A stretch of DNA of 64,000 bases from Sinorhizobium americanum (GTDB lineage: Bacteria > Pseudomonadota > Alphaproteobacteria > Rhizobiales > Rhizobiaceae), in the NCBI RefSeq assembly GCF_001651855.1, contig NZ_LNQC01000042.1, forward strand, positions 62,001-126,000, given 5' to 3'. The translations under genes and the position numbers were made by a program. This document shows positions 18,616-28,152 of the stretch, piece after piece (positions within the stretch are counted from its first letter, which is position 1; the number at the start of each line of letters is the position of its first letter). The notes under the pieces are model-generated. The model searched no databases. It saw nothing but the letters and a program-made list of their open reading frames with translations, and was not told where the DNA came from.

Positions 18616-20730
18616 TCAGGCCCGGCGCATCCACACGCGATTGTCGTGGAAGGCAGCGCCGCCATAGGGCGCCACCGCATCCGCGCCGGTCAGGACATTG
18701 ATCCCCTCGCCGTCGAGATGGGCGCCGTTCGGCCAGAGGCCCTCGGCAATCACGACGCCGCGGCGCCCGCCGCCGCCGATCCTGGCATGAAGGCTGATCT
18801 CGCCGCGATCATTGCCGAGCCTGACGATATCGCCGTCGGCAATGCCGAGCGCGGCGGCGTCCTCCGCATGGATCATGACCTCCGGTCGCCCCTCCTTCTC
18901 GATCGAAGAGGGCGTCTCGGAAAAGGTCGAGTTCAGGAAGGAGCGCGCCGGCGAAGTCGCCAGGCGGAACGGATGCCGCTCGTCGGCAACTTCTATCAGA
19001 TCGACATGGTCGGGAAACTCGGGAAGGCCGCCGTGCGGTCCCTGCAGGCCCATCGACTTCGGCGGACGGTTCGGCGCGGGCGTTCCGGTCCAGTCCGCCT
19101 TGAAGCGGAACTTGCCGTCCGGATGCCCGAATCCCTTGAGGAAATGCGCTTCCTCGAAGGCGGGCTGGCAATCAAGCCATTTCCGCTCCTTCATTTCCTC
19201 GTAGCCGATGTCGTAATTGGCGAGCAACCGGTCGATATGCTGCCGCTCCGACAGCCAGAATCCCGGGCGATCGGCGACGCCGAGGCGCTTTGCCAGTTCT
19301 TCGATGACGAAGAGATTGGTGCGCACAGTCGGCGGCGGTTCGACGACTTTCGGGCCGAGCAGAATGTGCTGGTGTCCACCGCCGCGGTAGAGATCGTCAT
19401 GCTCCAGGAACATCGTTGCCGGCAGCACGATATCGGCAAGCCGCGCGGTATCGGTCATGAACTGTTCGTGCACGGCGACAAAGAGGTCGTCCCGCAGAAA
19501 GCCCCGCCTCACCAGCCTCTGCTCGGGCGCGACGTTCACCGGATTGGTGTTCTGGATCAGCAGCGCCGTAACGGGCCCGCGCTGGCGCAGGGCCTCGGCA
19601 TCGCCGGTCAGCACGCGGCCGATCTGCGATTGGTCGAGCATGCGTATGTCGGGATCGTGGAGAGCGGTACCAACGAGCTCGCGCTTGTCGAGCTTGAAAA
19701 TGTCGTTGTTGGAATGAAAGGCGCCACCGCCCTCGTGCTTCCACGAGCCGAGCACGGTGGCGACCGATGCCGCGGCGTGGATCGCGACAGCGCCGTTGCG
19801 CTGGCGGGTGAAGCCGTAGCCGAGACGGAAATAGGTTCTCGGCGTCGTCCCGACGAGCTTCGCGAAGGTCTCGATTTCCTCGACGGAGAGCCCAGTAATC
19901 GCCGAGGCCCATTCCGGCCCGCGTGCCTTCAAATGCATCTCGAGTCCAGCCGGGTCGTCGGCAAACTCCGCCATATAGGCACGGTCCGCGTAGCCGTCGC
20001 GGAAGGCGACATGCATGACGGCGCAGGCTAGCGCGGCATCGGTGCCGGGTTTCAGGATGAGGCCCAGGTCGGCCTGCTTGACGGTCGGGTTGTCGTATAC
20101 GTCGATGACGACGATCTTGGCGCCGTGCTCCTTGCGGGCCTTGACCGCGTGGGTCATCACGTTGACCTGGGTTGCCACCGCATTGGTGCCCCAGATCACC
20201 ACGCAATCGGACTTGGCCATTTCGCGCGGGTCCGGGCCGCGCAGGGCTCCGGCCGCCATGGTAAAACCGGTCCAGGCCATGTTGGTGCAGATCGAGCCGA
20301 AGAAGCCGGAATAGCGCTTGGCATGGCGCAGGCGCTCAATGGAATCGCGCTGCACCTGCCCCATCGTGCCGGCATAGAAATAGGGCCAGACCGCTTCCGA
20401 GCCGTGCTCCTGCTCGGCCCTGACGAATTGCTCGGCGATCTCGTCGAGTGCCGCCTCCCAGGAGATTTCCTGCCAGCGCCCTTCGCCTTTCGCGCCGATA
20501 CGGCGCTGCGGCACCATCAGCCGGCCGGGATGGTAGATGCGCTCGGCATAGCGCGCGACTTTGGCGCAGATGACGCCGGCCGTGTAGCTGTTGGCAGCGG
20601 CGCCGCGGACGCGCCCGATCCGCCCCTCGGCGGTCAGGTCCACTTCCAGCGCGCAAGCCGAGGGACAGTCATGCGGACAGACCGAGTGGCCGACCGATTT
20701 TTCTGCTCTGATGGGGGTCGCAACGTTCAT
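18616..20730 (-). CDS. molybdopterin-dependent oxidoreductase with 4Fe-4S site
   Basis: A 704-residue soluble molybdoenzyme of the DMSO-reductase superfamily. The N-terminus carries a 4Fe-4S motif, CPHDCPSAC at about residues 18-26, with a fourth Cys in GVICAKVARY near 53. Pterin-binding signatures follow: VWPYFYAGTMGQVQ, CVVIWGTNAVATQVN and the C-terminal dinucleotide-binding domain from about 590 (MIHAEDAAALGIADGDIVRL). No Tat signal is seen, so it acts in the cytoplasm. No dedicated electron-transfer subunit or chaperone gene is adjacent, so its electron partner and substrate are open. I use ATG 20730; an in-frame start lies at 20748. Confidence 0.88.
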   Translation of the reverse strand: MNVATPIRAEKSVGHSVCPHDCPSACALEVDLTAEGRIGRVRGAAANSYTAGVICAKVARYAERIYHPGRLMVPQRRIGAKGEGRWQEISWEAALDEIAEQFVRAEQEHGSEAVWPYFYAGTMGQVQRDSIERLRHAKRYSGFFGSICTNMAWTGFTMAAGALRGPDPREMAKSDCVVIWGTNAVATQVNVMTHAVKARKEHGAKIVVIDVYDNPTVKQADLGLILKPGTDAALACAVMHVAFRDGYADRAYMAEFADDPAGLEMHLKARGPEWASAITGLSVEEIETFAKLVGTTPRTYFRLGYGFTRQRNGAVAIHAAASVATVLGSWKHEGGGAFHSNNDIFKLDKRELVGTALHDPDIRMLDQSQIGRVLTGDAEALRQRGPVTALLIQNTNPVNVAPEQRLVRRGFLRDDLFVAVHEQFMTDTARLADIVLPATMFLEHDDLYRGGGHQHILLGPKVVEPPPTVRTNLFVIEELAKRLGVADRPGFWLSERQHIDRLLANYDIGYEEMKERKWLDCQPAFEEAHFLKGFGHPDGKFRFKADWTGTPAPNRPPKSMGLQGPHGGLPEFPDHVDLIEVADERHPFRLATSPARSFLNSTFSETPSSIEKEGRPEVMIHAEDAAALGIADGDIVRLGNDRGEISLHARIGGGGRRGVVIAEGLWPNGAHLDGEGINVLTGADAVAPYGGAAFHDNRVWMRRA

Positions 20731-20816
20731 GGCTTTTCTATATGGCATCCGCCAGGGGGCTCAAAGTCCCATTCGTCATCCATCGAAACAATTGATCGCA
20801 GCCATCGGCGGCTTTT

Positions 20817-21698
20817 ATGAACTATCGGCACATCTATCACGCGGGTAATTTCGCCGATGTCCTGAAGCACGCGGTGCTGGCCAGGCTCGTCACCTATCTC
20901 AAACAGAAGGACAAAGCTTTCCGGGTGTTGGATACCCACGCCGGCATCGGGCTCTATGACCTGTCGAGCGACCAGGCACAAAAAACCGGCGAGTGGCGCG
21001 ACGGCATCGGAAGGCTGGTCGACGCCGAACTCCCTGTCCCCGTGGCCGCCATTCTCGAGCCGTATCTCGCGGCCGTGCGCGATCTCAATCCTCATAGTGG
21101 GCGGGATGGCGGGATCACCCACTATCCCGGCTCGCCGAAGCTCGCCCGCATGCTGTTTCGGCCGCAGGACCGGCTCTCGGCGATGGAACTGCATCCGGAT
21201 GACTATGAAACGCTGCACCGGCTTTTCGACGGCGATTTCCAGAGCCGTATCACCCGGCTCGACGGCTGGCTGGCCCTCGGTGCGCACCTGCCGCCGAAGG
21301 AAAAGCGCGGCCTCGTTCTCGTCGATCCGCCCTTCGAGAAGGAGGGCGAATACGAGCGGCTGGCCGAGGGGCTCGCCAGGGCTTATCGCCGCTTTACCGG
21401 CGGTCTCTACTGCCTCTGGTATCCGCTGAAGAAGGGTGCGCCCGTCAAGGAATTTCATGAGGCGCTGAAAGCGCTGGAGATTCCCAAAATGCTGTGCGCC
21501 GAGCTTTCGGTCCGCAGCGATCGCGACATCACCGGACTGGCAGGCTCAGGCCTCGTCATCGTCAATCCGCCCTATACGCTCAAGGATGAGCTCGACATCC
21601 TGCTCCCCTTCCTGAAGGAACGGCTTCGTCAGGATCGCTTCGCATCGGCACGCTGCTTCTGGCTGCGCGGAGAAACAGCTCTCAACCGAGGGCCTTGA
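20817..21698 (+). CDS. rlmJ: 23S rRNA (adenine(2030)-N6)-methyltransferase
   Basis: Methylates A2030 of 23S rRNA using S-adenosylmethionine. The 293-residue product begins MNYRHIYHAGNFADVLKHAV, the invariant RlmJ N-terminus. It has a SAM-binding loop LDTHAGIGLYDL near residue 42 and the catalytic DPPFE motif near residue 163. Length is normal. It is divergent from the molybdoenzyme with 86 bases between starts, and is followed 51 bases later by a small exported protein. Confidence 0.95.
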   Translation: MNYRHIYHAGNFADVLKHAVLARLVTYLKQKDKAFRVLDTHAGIGLYDLSSDQAQKTGEWRDGIGRLVDAELPVPVAAILEPYLAAVRDLNPHSGRDGGITHYPGSPKLARMLFRPQDRLSAMELHPDDYETLHRLFDGDFQSRITRLDGWLALGAHLPPKEKRGLVLVDPPFEKEGEYERLAEGLARAYRRFTGGLYCLWYPLKKGAPVKEFHEALKALEIPKMLCAELSVRSDRDITGLAGSGLVIVNPPYTLKDELDILLPFLKERLRQDRFASARCFWLRGETALNRGP

Positions 21699-21749
21699 CG
21701 GGCAACGCCGAGTGGCTTCAATCTCTCCAGACGATTCAGGGAGGTAGCC

Positions 21750-22193
21750 ATGATTTGCAAGCTTGCCGCAATGCTTCTGACCTCGCTTTCCCTCACCGCC
21801 GGTGTGGTCACCAGTGCCGCCGCCGCGGATTTGGCCGCGGTGCCCGTCGCCCCGCAGGCTTACAATATCGGCATTTGCGGCAACCCGTCGGTGCTGGGCT
21901 TCATCACGCGCCGCTTCGACTACAAGGCGGCAAACTATCTTCATGCCAATCTCGCGATCGCCGAAATCCGCGACATGGGCCAGAACCGCTTCGAGCCGCG
22001 CGACTACACGCACCTGGTCGAACGTGAATATTGCTACGCGACAGCGGTGATGAGCGACGGGGTCCGGAGGCCGCTCTGGTACCTCATCGAGCGGCCCTGG
22101 GGGTTTGCCGGCGTCGGCTCCAATGTCGAGTTCTGCGTCGGCGGCCTCGATCCCTGGTATGTCTACGGCGCCCATTGTTCTTCGCTTCGTTGA
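21750..22193 (+). CDS. small exported cysteine-containing protein, unknown function
   Basis: A 147-residue protein I do not recognise. It has a signal peptide with a probable cut after AAAADLAA (about residue 28). Four Cys remain in the mature part (GICGNP, EYCYA, EFCVGG, AHCSS), enough for two disulfides, so a periplasmic or secreted fold is likely. The central part is rich in aromatic and charged residues (FDYKAANYLHANLAIAEIRD, DPWYVYGAHC). A strong ribosome site, GGGAGG, lies before the ATG. The following RNase T2 gene starts with a TTG that overlaps this stop, so the two products may be made together; whether they interact is unknown. Confidence 0.8.
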   Translation: MICKLAAMLLTSLSLTAGVVTSAAAADLAAVPVAPQAYNIGICGNPSVLGFITRRFDYKAANYLHANLAIAEIRDMGQNRFEPRDYTHLVEREYCYATAVMSDGVRRPLWYLIERPWGFAGVGSNVEFCVGGLDPWYVYGAHCSSLR

Positions 22194-22891
22194 TTGCCGC
22201 AAGAAACCGGCTTCTAGCGGCCGTAGCCCTGTTGGCGGTCGCCGGCTGTAGCGGCGAAAGCGACAAGATACCCGGCGCCGGGGTGGACGCCCCGGCGGGT
22301 GCCGCATCGGCGAGCGTTCCGCTCGGCAAGGGCTTCGACTTCTATGTGCTTTCGCTCTCCTGGTCCCCGACCTGGTGCCGAAGCAATGACCCTCAGGGGA
22401 AATCCGAACAATGCGAGCGCGGCAGCGGACTGATCGTCCACGGCCTGTGGCCGCAGAATGAACGCGACTATCCGCAGTTTTGCCCGACGCGACAATCCGA
22501 CCGGGTCCCTGAGTCGCTCGGCCGGCAATATCTCGACATCGTTCCGTCGATGGGCCTGATCGGCCATCAATGGCGCAAACACGGCACCTGCTCCGGCCTC
22601 AGCCAGGCGGATTATTTCGCCGTGACACGGGCGGCCCGCGAGCGGCTTGCCATTCCTGCCGAGTTTACCCCCACGGAGGGTTCGCGAGACCTTTCCGTGG
22701 GATCGATCGAGACCGCTTTCACGACGAAGAATCCCGGCATGGCGAAAGACATGATCGCCGTGACCTGCGAGGGCCCGCTGATCGAGGAAATCAGGGTCTG
22801 CTTCGACAGGGAATTGCGTTTCAGGGCCTGCCCTGAAATAGATCGCCGCGCCTGCCGACGAGACGCGGTGCTACTCCCCGCCGCACCATAA
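22190..22891 (+). CDS. ribonuclease T2 family protein (RNase I-like), probable lipoprotein
   Basis: An extracytoplasmic RNase that cuts RNA through 2',3'-cyclic phosphates. Both catalytic segments are present: LIVHGLWPQN near residue 80 (CAS I His) and GHQWRKHGTCSG near residue 123 (CAS II, His and Lys). The N-terminus, LLAAVALLAVAGCSGES, ends in a lipobox with Cys near residue 18, suggesting a lipid anchor rather than the simple signal peptide of E. coli RNase I. The best start is TTG 22190, overlapping the previous stop as TTGA. The longer frame upstream is a shadow of the preceding gene. At 233 residues the length fits the family. Confidence 0.88.
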   Translation: MIAARNRLLAAVALLAVAGCSGESDKIPGAGVDAPAGAASASVPLGKGFDFYVLSLSWSPTWCRSNDPQGKSEQCERGSGLIVHGLWPQNERDYPQFCPTRQSDRVPESLGRQYLDIVPSMGLIGHQWRKHGTCSGLSQADYFAVTRAARERLAIPAEFTPTEGSRDLSVGSIETAFTTKNPGMAKDMIAVTCEGPLIEEIRVCFDRELRFRACPEIDRRACRRDAVLLPAAP

Positions 22892-22905
22892 GAACGGAAA
22901 GACGA

Positions 22906-23496
22906 ATGAAGATACTCTACTCGCCCGCCTCGCCCTATTCCAACAAGGTCCGGATGGCTGCCCATCATCTCGGAATCGCTGCGGAAAGCGTGCTCACCGA
23001 CACCAATGCCAATCCGCCGGAACTGGTCGACAGCAATCCGCTTGGAAAAATCCCGACGCTGATTACGGCCGATGGCCGGTCGATCTACGACAGCCGGGCG
23101 ATCATGCATTTCCTCGACCGCGAGACCAAAGGCGGGCTCTATCCGAAGAACGCCGAGAAGCGCACCCAGGTCGAGATCTTAGAAGCGCTCTGCGACGGCA
23201 TCTGCGACAGCCTGCTGGCGATCGTCTACGAAAAGCGCTTCCATCCGCCGGAAAAGGTGCATCAGCCCTGGATCGACCGGCAATGGGAAAAGGTCGAGCG
23301 CGGGCTCGACCATCTGGAAGCCCATCTGCCGAAGACCGGCGGCAAGCTGAATGCGGGGCATTTCGCGCTCGCCGCGATGCTGCGCTATATCGAGCTGCGC
23401 TTTGCCGGCGAATGGCAGAAAGGGCGGCCGAAGCTCAAGAACTGGCCGGCCAAGTTCGAGAAGCACTTTCCCGACTATCCCAAATTCAAGGCCTGA
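22906..23496 (+). CDS. glutathione S-transferase family protein
   Basis: A 196-residue cytosolic GST-fold protein. The N-terminal thioredoxin-like domain begins MKILYSPASPYSNKVRMAAHHLG, where the Ser of SPYSNK is in the catalytic position. ESRAI-type glutathione contact is represented by IYDSRAIMHFLD near residue 64. The C-terminal helical domain follows from about residue 85. Its substrate is unknown. It follows the RNase T2 gene by 14 bases on the same strand and ends before a strong bidirectional terminator. Confidence 0.88.
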   Translation: MKILYSPASPYSNKVRMAAHHLGIAAESVLTDTNANPPELVDSNPLGKIPTLITADGRSIYDSRAIMHFLDRETKGGLYPKNAEKRTQVEILEALCDGICDSLLAIVYEKRFHPPEKVHQPWIDRQWEKVERGLDHLEAHLPKTGGKLNAGHFALAAMLRYIELRFAGEWQKGRPKLKNWPAKFEKHFPDYPKFKA

Positions 23497-23513
23497 ATTA
23501 AGGGTACAAAAAA

Positions 23514-23537
23514 GGCCGGGTCGCCCCGGCCTTTTTT
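23514..23537. terminator. bidirectional intrinsic terminator
   Basis: A 7-bp stem GGCCGGG/CCCGGCC with loop TCGC is flanked by A6 on the left and T6 on the right. It therefore ends the GST transcript on the plus strand and the outer membrane protein transcript on the minus strand. Confidence 0.9.
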
Positions 23538-23553
23538 GATTTGTTTAGATGGC

Positions 23554-24192
23554 TCAGAACTTGACGCCCATACCGACGCGGACGCTGTGTTCGTCATAGC
23601 CGGAGGAGACGGTCGAGCCGCCGGTGCGGAAGTCCTTGGAGGCGTAGTCCGTGTAGCGGTATTCGACGCGGGCGGTGACGTTGTCGGTGACGAAGGTTTC
23701 GGCACCGGCACCAGCCGTCCAGCCGACGAGGGTCTTGTCGTCGGAGCCCGCCGGGGTCGAGAGCTTGGCGTTGCCAAGGGCGAGACCGGCCGTGCCGTAT
23801 ACCAGCACCGGATTCATATCGACACCGACGCGGCCGCGAAGCGAGCCGTTGACGCCCTGCTTCACGCGGCGACCGCTGGAGTGGGAGTCGTTGCCGGCAT
23901 AGTTGACGTCGGCTTCACCACCGTAGACCATCTGGCCGTCCTGGACGTTGTAGCCGCCGTAGAGACCGCCGCCGAACCCGGCCGAGGTGTTGCCGCCGGT
24001 GGCATCGGCTTCGCCGTGATGCCAATTGGCCGTGCCGCCGACATAGGCGCCGGACCAGTTCTTTACTGCCGGCTCGGTATATTCGGCAGCCGGAGCAGCC
24101 GGAACCTCGTCGACGGCGTCAGCGGCATGAGCTGCCTGGAAGGTTACCAGGGCAATGGCCGAAGCCATGAGAGTGGTGGTGAGGGTACGCAT
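23554..24192 (-). CDS. outer membrane beta-barrel protein, RopB/Omp25-like
   Basis: A 212-residue outer membrane protein. The signal peptide ends at AAHAADA (about residue 24). A Pro/Ala/Glu-rich linker precedes NWSGAYVGGTANWHHGEAD, and the mature part shows alternating beta-strands with GGLYGGYNVQDGQMVYGGEADV. It ends in VRVGMGVKF with a C-terminal Phe, the BamA recognition signal. This is the pattern of the rhizobial RopB and Brucella Omp25/31 families. A good ribosome site, AAAGGAG, precedes the ATG. The 369-base upstream region is AT-rich and carries a 7-bp inverted repeat that might be an operator. Expression is probably high and regulated, in line with the family. Confidence 0.9.
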   Translation of the reverse strand: MRTLTTTLMASAIALVTFQAAHAADAVDEVPAAPAAEYTEPAVKNWSGAYVGGTANWHHGEADATGGNTSAGFGGGLYGGYNVQDGQMVYGGEADVNYAGNDSHSSGRRVKQGVNGSLRGRVGVDMNPVLVYGTAGLALGNAKLSTPAGSDDKTLVGWTAGAGAETFVTDNVTARVEYRYTDYASKDFRTGGSTVSSGYDEHSVRVGMGVKF

Positions 24193-24561
24193 ACTATTCT
24201 CCTTTCAGACCGGCGTTCCGAAGCATCTCGTTGGCGTGCTTTATCGGGACACCGGGTATCTACAATCAACCCGTCCGGTTGACCGGAAATTGGACAGAAA
24301 ATGCGGATTCTCAAGAGCTAAAATGTGAAATTTTAGTGGCGTAGCCGCGTCCAAACTTTGATGTTGCCTTGATGACACAGAGGATTTATTAACCATAATT
24401 GAAGATTAACCAAAGATATACTATAAGCATAAAAGATACTTCAAAATACGCCGCTCACGTTAATTTTTCCGAAATGAATCGTCCGGGGAGTTTTTCAGCC
24501 CGGCCTTTCCTGCCTATATCTTTGTCCGACCGGAACAGGATTCGCAGAACGGGAAAGAACG
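24193..24561. other. divergent AT-rich intergenic region (omp / SDR)
   Basis: No gene is supported here. The region is clearly lower in GC than its surroundings, especially 24360-24480. It holds a 7-bp inverted repeat CTAAAAT/ATTTTAG (24318-24324 and 24330-24336, five-base loop) about 125 bases upstream of the omp start. Several TATA-like segments (for example around 24415-24430) could serve as promoters in either direction. I could not fix a promoter with confidence. Confidence 0.6.
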
Positions 24562-25326
24562 TTGAAAAGGACATTGAAGGCGGCGCTGGTTACAGGCGGC
24601 GCCCGGCGTATTGGCAGGGCAATAGTTGAGGATCTCGCAGCACAGGGCTTTGCGGTCGCCATCCATGCGAACGGCTCCATGACCGAGGCCGAGGCGCTGG
24701 CGGCAGACCTGAGAAAAGCCGGCGCAAAAGCTATCGCCCTTCAGGCGGACCTCACCGATGTGAGGGCGGCATCGGTATTGATCGCACAGGCGACCTCACG
24801 GCTCGGCCCGCTCGATCTTCTCGTCAACAATGCATCGGTCTTCAACAAGGATAGTCTCGAAGAGTTCGACGAGGATGTCTGGGAGCGGCACTTCGCCCTG
24901 CATGTGCGGGCCCCGTCCCTGCTTGCCCGCGACTTCGCACGGCAGCGTCCGGGCGATGTTTCCGGCCTTATCGTCAATGTGATCGACCAGCGCGTCTGGT
25001 CTCCAAATCCACGCTTTTATTCCTATATGCTCTCCAAGTCGTCGCTCTGGACGGCAACCCAGACAATGGCGCAGGCGCTGGCGCCCGACATCCGCGTCAA
25101 TGGCATCGGACCGGGCCCGACGCTGCCGAACGAGCGGCAGGACCGGTGCGATTTCGAAGCGCAGGTGAACGCGCTGATTCTCAGGCGCGGACCTGCCCTC
25201 GATGAATTCGGACGCGCGATCCGCTTCCTTTTCGAGACGCCATCGGTTACCGGACAGATGATCGCGCTCGACGGCGGCCAGCACCTCGCCTGGGAGACGC
25301 CGGATATTCGGGAGATAGTGGAATGA
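24562..25326 (+). CDS. SDR family oxidoreductase, pteridine-reductase-like
   Basis: A 254-residue NAD(P)-dependent short-chain dehydrogenase. The coenzyme loop is [15 protein letters not shown] near residue 11; its Arg is typical of the NADPH-preferring pteridine reductase/FolM-like group. NNAS is near residue 92. The usual active-site Tyr-x3-Lys is at YSYMLSKSS (about 154), and the C-terminus has [21 protein letters not shown]. The start is a TTG at 24562 with a weak ribosome site, chosen because the coenzyme loop is then at normal distance. The last four bases overlap uvrC (ATGA), a pairing common in rhizobia. A role in pterin or folate reduction is a family-based guess. Confidence 0.88.
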   Translation: MKRTLKAALVTGGARRIGRAIVEDLAAQGFAVAIHANGSMTEAEALAADLRKAGAKAIALQADLTDVRAASVLIAQATSRLGPLDLLVNNASVFNKDSLEEFDEDVWERHFALHVRAPSLLARDFARQRPGDVSGLIVNVIDQRVWSPNPRFYSYMLSKSSLWTATQTMAQALAPDIRVNGIGPGPTLPNERQDRCDFEAQVNALILRRGPALDEFGRAIRFLFETPSVTGQMIALDGGQHLAWETPDIREIVE

Positions 25327-27344
25327 ACGGGCGGACGCCCACCGACGGCGGCATCCTCTATGATGGCAGCGAAACCGATGACGAAGACGACCTCGTCGAG
25401 GTTGCCGAGAGCGAGCGGCCGGCGCCGGCGCTAGAATGGGCGGAGAGCAAGGCGGAAACGCAGGGGCTCAAAGGGGCCGAACTGATCCAGGCCTTCGTCA
25501 AGCTGCTGCCAAACGGACCGGGCGTCTACCGGATGTTCAACGAGGCCGGCGACGTGCTCTATGTCGGCAAGGCGCGCAGCCTGAAGAAGCGGGTGAGCAA
25601 CTACGCACAAGGGCGCGGCCACTCTAATCGCATCGCCCGCATGGTCCGCGAGACGGCGAACATGGAGTTCGTGACGACGCGGACGGAGATCGAGGCGCTG
25701 CTGCTCGAGGCGAACCTGATCAAGCGCCTGCGGCCGCGCTTCAACGTGCTTTTGCGCGACGATAAGTCGTTTCCCTATATCGTCGTCACCGGCGACACCC
25801 GGGCGCCGGCGCTCTACAAGCACCGCGGCGCGCGCAGCCGCAAGGGCGACTATTTCGGGCCGTTCGCCTCCGCCGGCGCGGTCGGGCGGACGATCAACTC
25901 GCTGCAGCGAGCCTTTCTTCTGAGGACCTGCACGGACAGCGTCTTTGAAACGCGCACCCGCCCCTGTCTGCTTTACCAGATCAAGCGTTGTTCGGCGCCC
26001 TGCACGGGCGAGATCAGCGATCCGGACTATGCCGAGCTCGTGCGTGAGGCGAAGGACTTCCTCTCCGGCAAGAGCCAGGCGGTGAAAGCGACGATCGCCG
26101 CGGCGATGGCCGAAGCGTCGGAAAGTCTCGACTTCGAGCGGGCGGCGCTCTACCGGGACCGCTTGGCGGCGCTCAGCCATGTGCAGAGCTATCAGGGGAT
26201 CAACCCGGCCGGCGTCGAGGAGGCGGACGTCTTCGCCATTCACCATGAGGGCGGCGTTTCCTGCATCCAGGTGTTCTTCTTCCGCACCGGCCAGAATTGG
26301 GGCAACCGCGCCTATTTTCCGAAGGCCGACCCGTCGCTCCCCGCCGCCGAGGTGCTCAGCGCCTTCCTCGCCCAGTTCTACGACGACAAGCCCTGCCCGC
26401 GGCAGATCCTGCTTTGCGAGGCGGTCGACGAGCAGGAATTGCTTGCCCAGGCGTTGAGCGAGAAGTCCGGCTACAAGGTGTCGATTCTCGTGCCGCAGCG
26501 CGGCGAGAAGAAGGACCTCGTCGAGCACGCGCAGGCCAATGCGCGGGAGGCGCATGGCCGCAAGCTTGCGGAGACAGCCTCCCAGTCACGCCTGCTCGAG
26601 GGCTTCGCCGATACCTTCAAGCTGCCCTACACGCCGCGCCGCATCGAAATCTACGACAACTCGCACATCATGGGCACCAATGCGGTCGGCGGCATGGTCG
26701 TCGCCGGCCCCGAGGGCTTCGTCAAAGGCCAGTACCGCAAGTTCAACATCAAATCGACGGACATCACTCCGGGCGACGACTTCGGCATGATGCGCGAGGT
26801 GATGACGCGGCGCTTCTCGCGCCTGTTGAAGGAGGAAGGCAAGCCGGACCGATCGGCCGAAGCGAGCGAAGAGGCCGCCTTCCCGGCCTGGCCGGACGTC
26901 ATCCTTATCGATGGCGGCCAGGGACAGATGACGGCCGTTCGCGCCATCCTCAAGGAACTCGACGTCGAGGACTGCGTGGCGGCGATCGGCGTCGCCAAGG
27001 GCGTCGACCGGGACGCCGGTCGCGAACGCTTCTTTGCCGAAAGCGGGGACGGGTTCACGCTGCCGCCGCGCGATCCGGTGCTCTATTTCATCCAGCGGCT
27101 ACGCGACGAGGCGCATCGCTTTGCGATCGGCTCGCACCGGGCGCGGCGAAAGAAGGAGATGGTCAAGAACCCGCTCGACGAAATCGCCGGCATCGGCCCG
27201 ACCCGCAAACGAGCGCTTCTTACCCATTTCGGCACCGCCAAGGCGGTTTCCCGCGCCGGCATCAACGACCTGATGGCCGTCAACGGCATTTCGGAGACCG
27301 TGGCCCGCCTCGTCTACGAGCATTTTCATGAGGATGCCAAATAA
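25323..27344 (+). CDS. uvrC: excinuclease ABC subunit C
   Basis: Makes both incisions in nucleotide excision repair together with UvrB. The 673-residue product has a GIY-YIG nuclease domain ([20 protein letters not shown] at about 59-78), Cys motifs in [12 protein letters not shown], a UVR motif around residue 250 ([16 protein letters not shown]), an RNase-H-like endonuclease domain with [10 protein letters not shown] (about 442) and [10 protein letters not shown] (about 528), and C-terminal helix-hairpin-helix repeats ([13 protein letters not shown]). It has a 55-residue acidic N-terminal extension before the nuclease domain, which is common in rhizobial UvrC. It is coupled to the SDR gene. 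Confidence 0.97.
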   Translation: MNGRTPTDGGILYDGSETDDEDDLVEVAESERPAPALEWAESKAETQGLKGAELIQAFVKLLPNGPGVYRMFNEAGDVLYVGKARSLKKRVSNYAQGRGHSNRIARMVRETANMEFVTTRTEIEALLLEANLIKRLRPRFNVLLRDDKSFPYIVVTGDTRAPALYKHRGARSRKGDYFGPFASAGAVGRTINSLQRAFLLRTCTDSVFETRTRPCLLYQIKRCSAPCTGEISDPDYAELVREAKDFLSGKSQAVKATIAAAMAEASESLDFERAALYRDRLAALSHVQSYQGINPAGVEEADVFAIHHEGGVSCIQVFFFRTGQNWGNRAYFPKADPSLPAAEVLSAFLAQFYDDKPCPRQILLCEAVDEQELLAQALSEKSGYKVSILVPQRGEKKDLVEHAQANAREAHGRKLAETASQSRLLEGFADTFKLPYTPRRIEIYDNSHIMGTNAVGGMVVAGPEGFVKGQYRKFNIKSTDITPGDDFGMMREVMTRRFSRLLKEEGKPDRSAEASEEAAFPAWPDVILIDGGQGQMTAVRAILKELDVEDCVAAIGVAKGVDRDAGRERFFAESGDGFTLPPRDPVLYFIQRLRDEAHRFAIGSHRARRKKEMVKNPLDEIAGIGPTRKRALLTHFGTAKAVSRAGINDLMAVNGISETVARLVYEHFHEDAK

Positions 27345-27564
27345 GCGCAGCGGCGGCGCAATTCAGACTGCGTTCAGGCGAAATCCGCCAAATATGAAGG
27401 AGTGGCGCAATGACCTGTTGACCTTGTGGTCGCAAAGTCATTCTGTACACCTGAAACCGGAGGGTCTGGGAAGAGCTGGCGCTTGCCCGATGCCATCCGA
27501 ACAATAAAATCGCATCGATGACCCGCGGGAAATGGGGATTGTCGTGTCCAGAGAAACCGAGTCC

Positions 27565-28152
27565 ATGCCAACGCCCATTGCTTACAGCATCCCGAATCTG
27601 CTGACCTACTTCCGTATCCTCATCGTGCCGCTGATCGTGCTCTGCTTCTTCATCGAGGGGCGGCTGCACAGTTCCGATTTCGCCCGATGGACCGCTCTGG
27701 TGCTGTTCGTCACCGCTTCGGTCACCGATTTCTTCGACGGCTATCTTGCGCGCATATGGAAGCAGACTTCGAATATCGGCCGGATGCTCGATCCGATTGC
27801 CGACAAGCTGCTGGTCGCATCGATCCTGCTGCTGGTCGCCGCGGACGGCACCATTGCCGGCTGGTCGATCTGGGCCGCGATCATCATTCTTTGCCGCGAG
27901 ATCCTCGTTTCGGGGCTTCGTGAATACCTCGCCGCGCTGAAGGTCAGCGTCCCGGTGACGCGGATCGCCAAGTGGAAGACCACCATCCAGATGGTGGCGA
28001 TCGCCTTCCTGCTCGCCGGTCCCGCCGGCGACAAGATCGTGCCCTATATTACCGAAGCCGGTATCGTCCTTCTGTGGATTGCCGCGGCGATCACGCTCTA
28101 CACCGGCTATGACTACTTCCGCGCCGGCCTGAAGCATGTGGTCAACGAATGA
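27565..28152 (+). CDS. pgsA: CDP-diacylglycerol-glycerol-3-phosphate 3-phosphatidyltransferase
   Basis: Inner membrane enzyme that makes phosphatidylglycerol phosphate, the precursor of phosphatidylglycerol and thus of the lipid used by lpiA. The CDP-alcohol phosphotransferase motif is complete: DFFDGYLAR then G, D and D in NIGRMLDPIADK, at about residues 54-81. Five to six hydrophobic helices are seen in 195 residues. ATG 27565 (MPTPIAYSIPN) is preferred over a start at 27532. It overlaps moaD by four bases (ATGA), which places lipid and molybdopterin genes in one transcript. Confidence 0.95.
   Translation: MPTPIAYSIPNLLTYFRILIVPLIVLCFFIEGRLHSSDFARWTALVLFVTASVTDFFDGYLARIWKQTSNIGRMLDPIADKLLVASILLLVAADGTIAGWSIWAAIIILCREILVSGLREYLAALKVSVPVTRIAKWKTTIQMVAIAFLLAGPAGDKIVPYITEAGIVLLWIAAAITLYTGYDYFRAGLKHVVNE

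Noticed and set aside
18568-20031. 487-codon frame opposite the molybdoenzyme
   Set aside because: Shadow frame; no recognisable motif, while the minus-strand gene has all expected signatures.
24399-24629. 76-codon frame in the omp-SDR intergenic region
   Set aside because: It runs into the SDR gene in another frame, and its sequence has no family features; AT-rich promoter DNA is a better reading.
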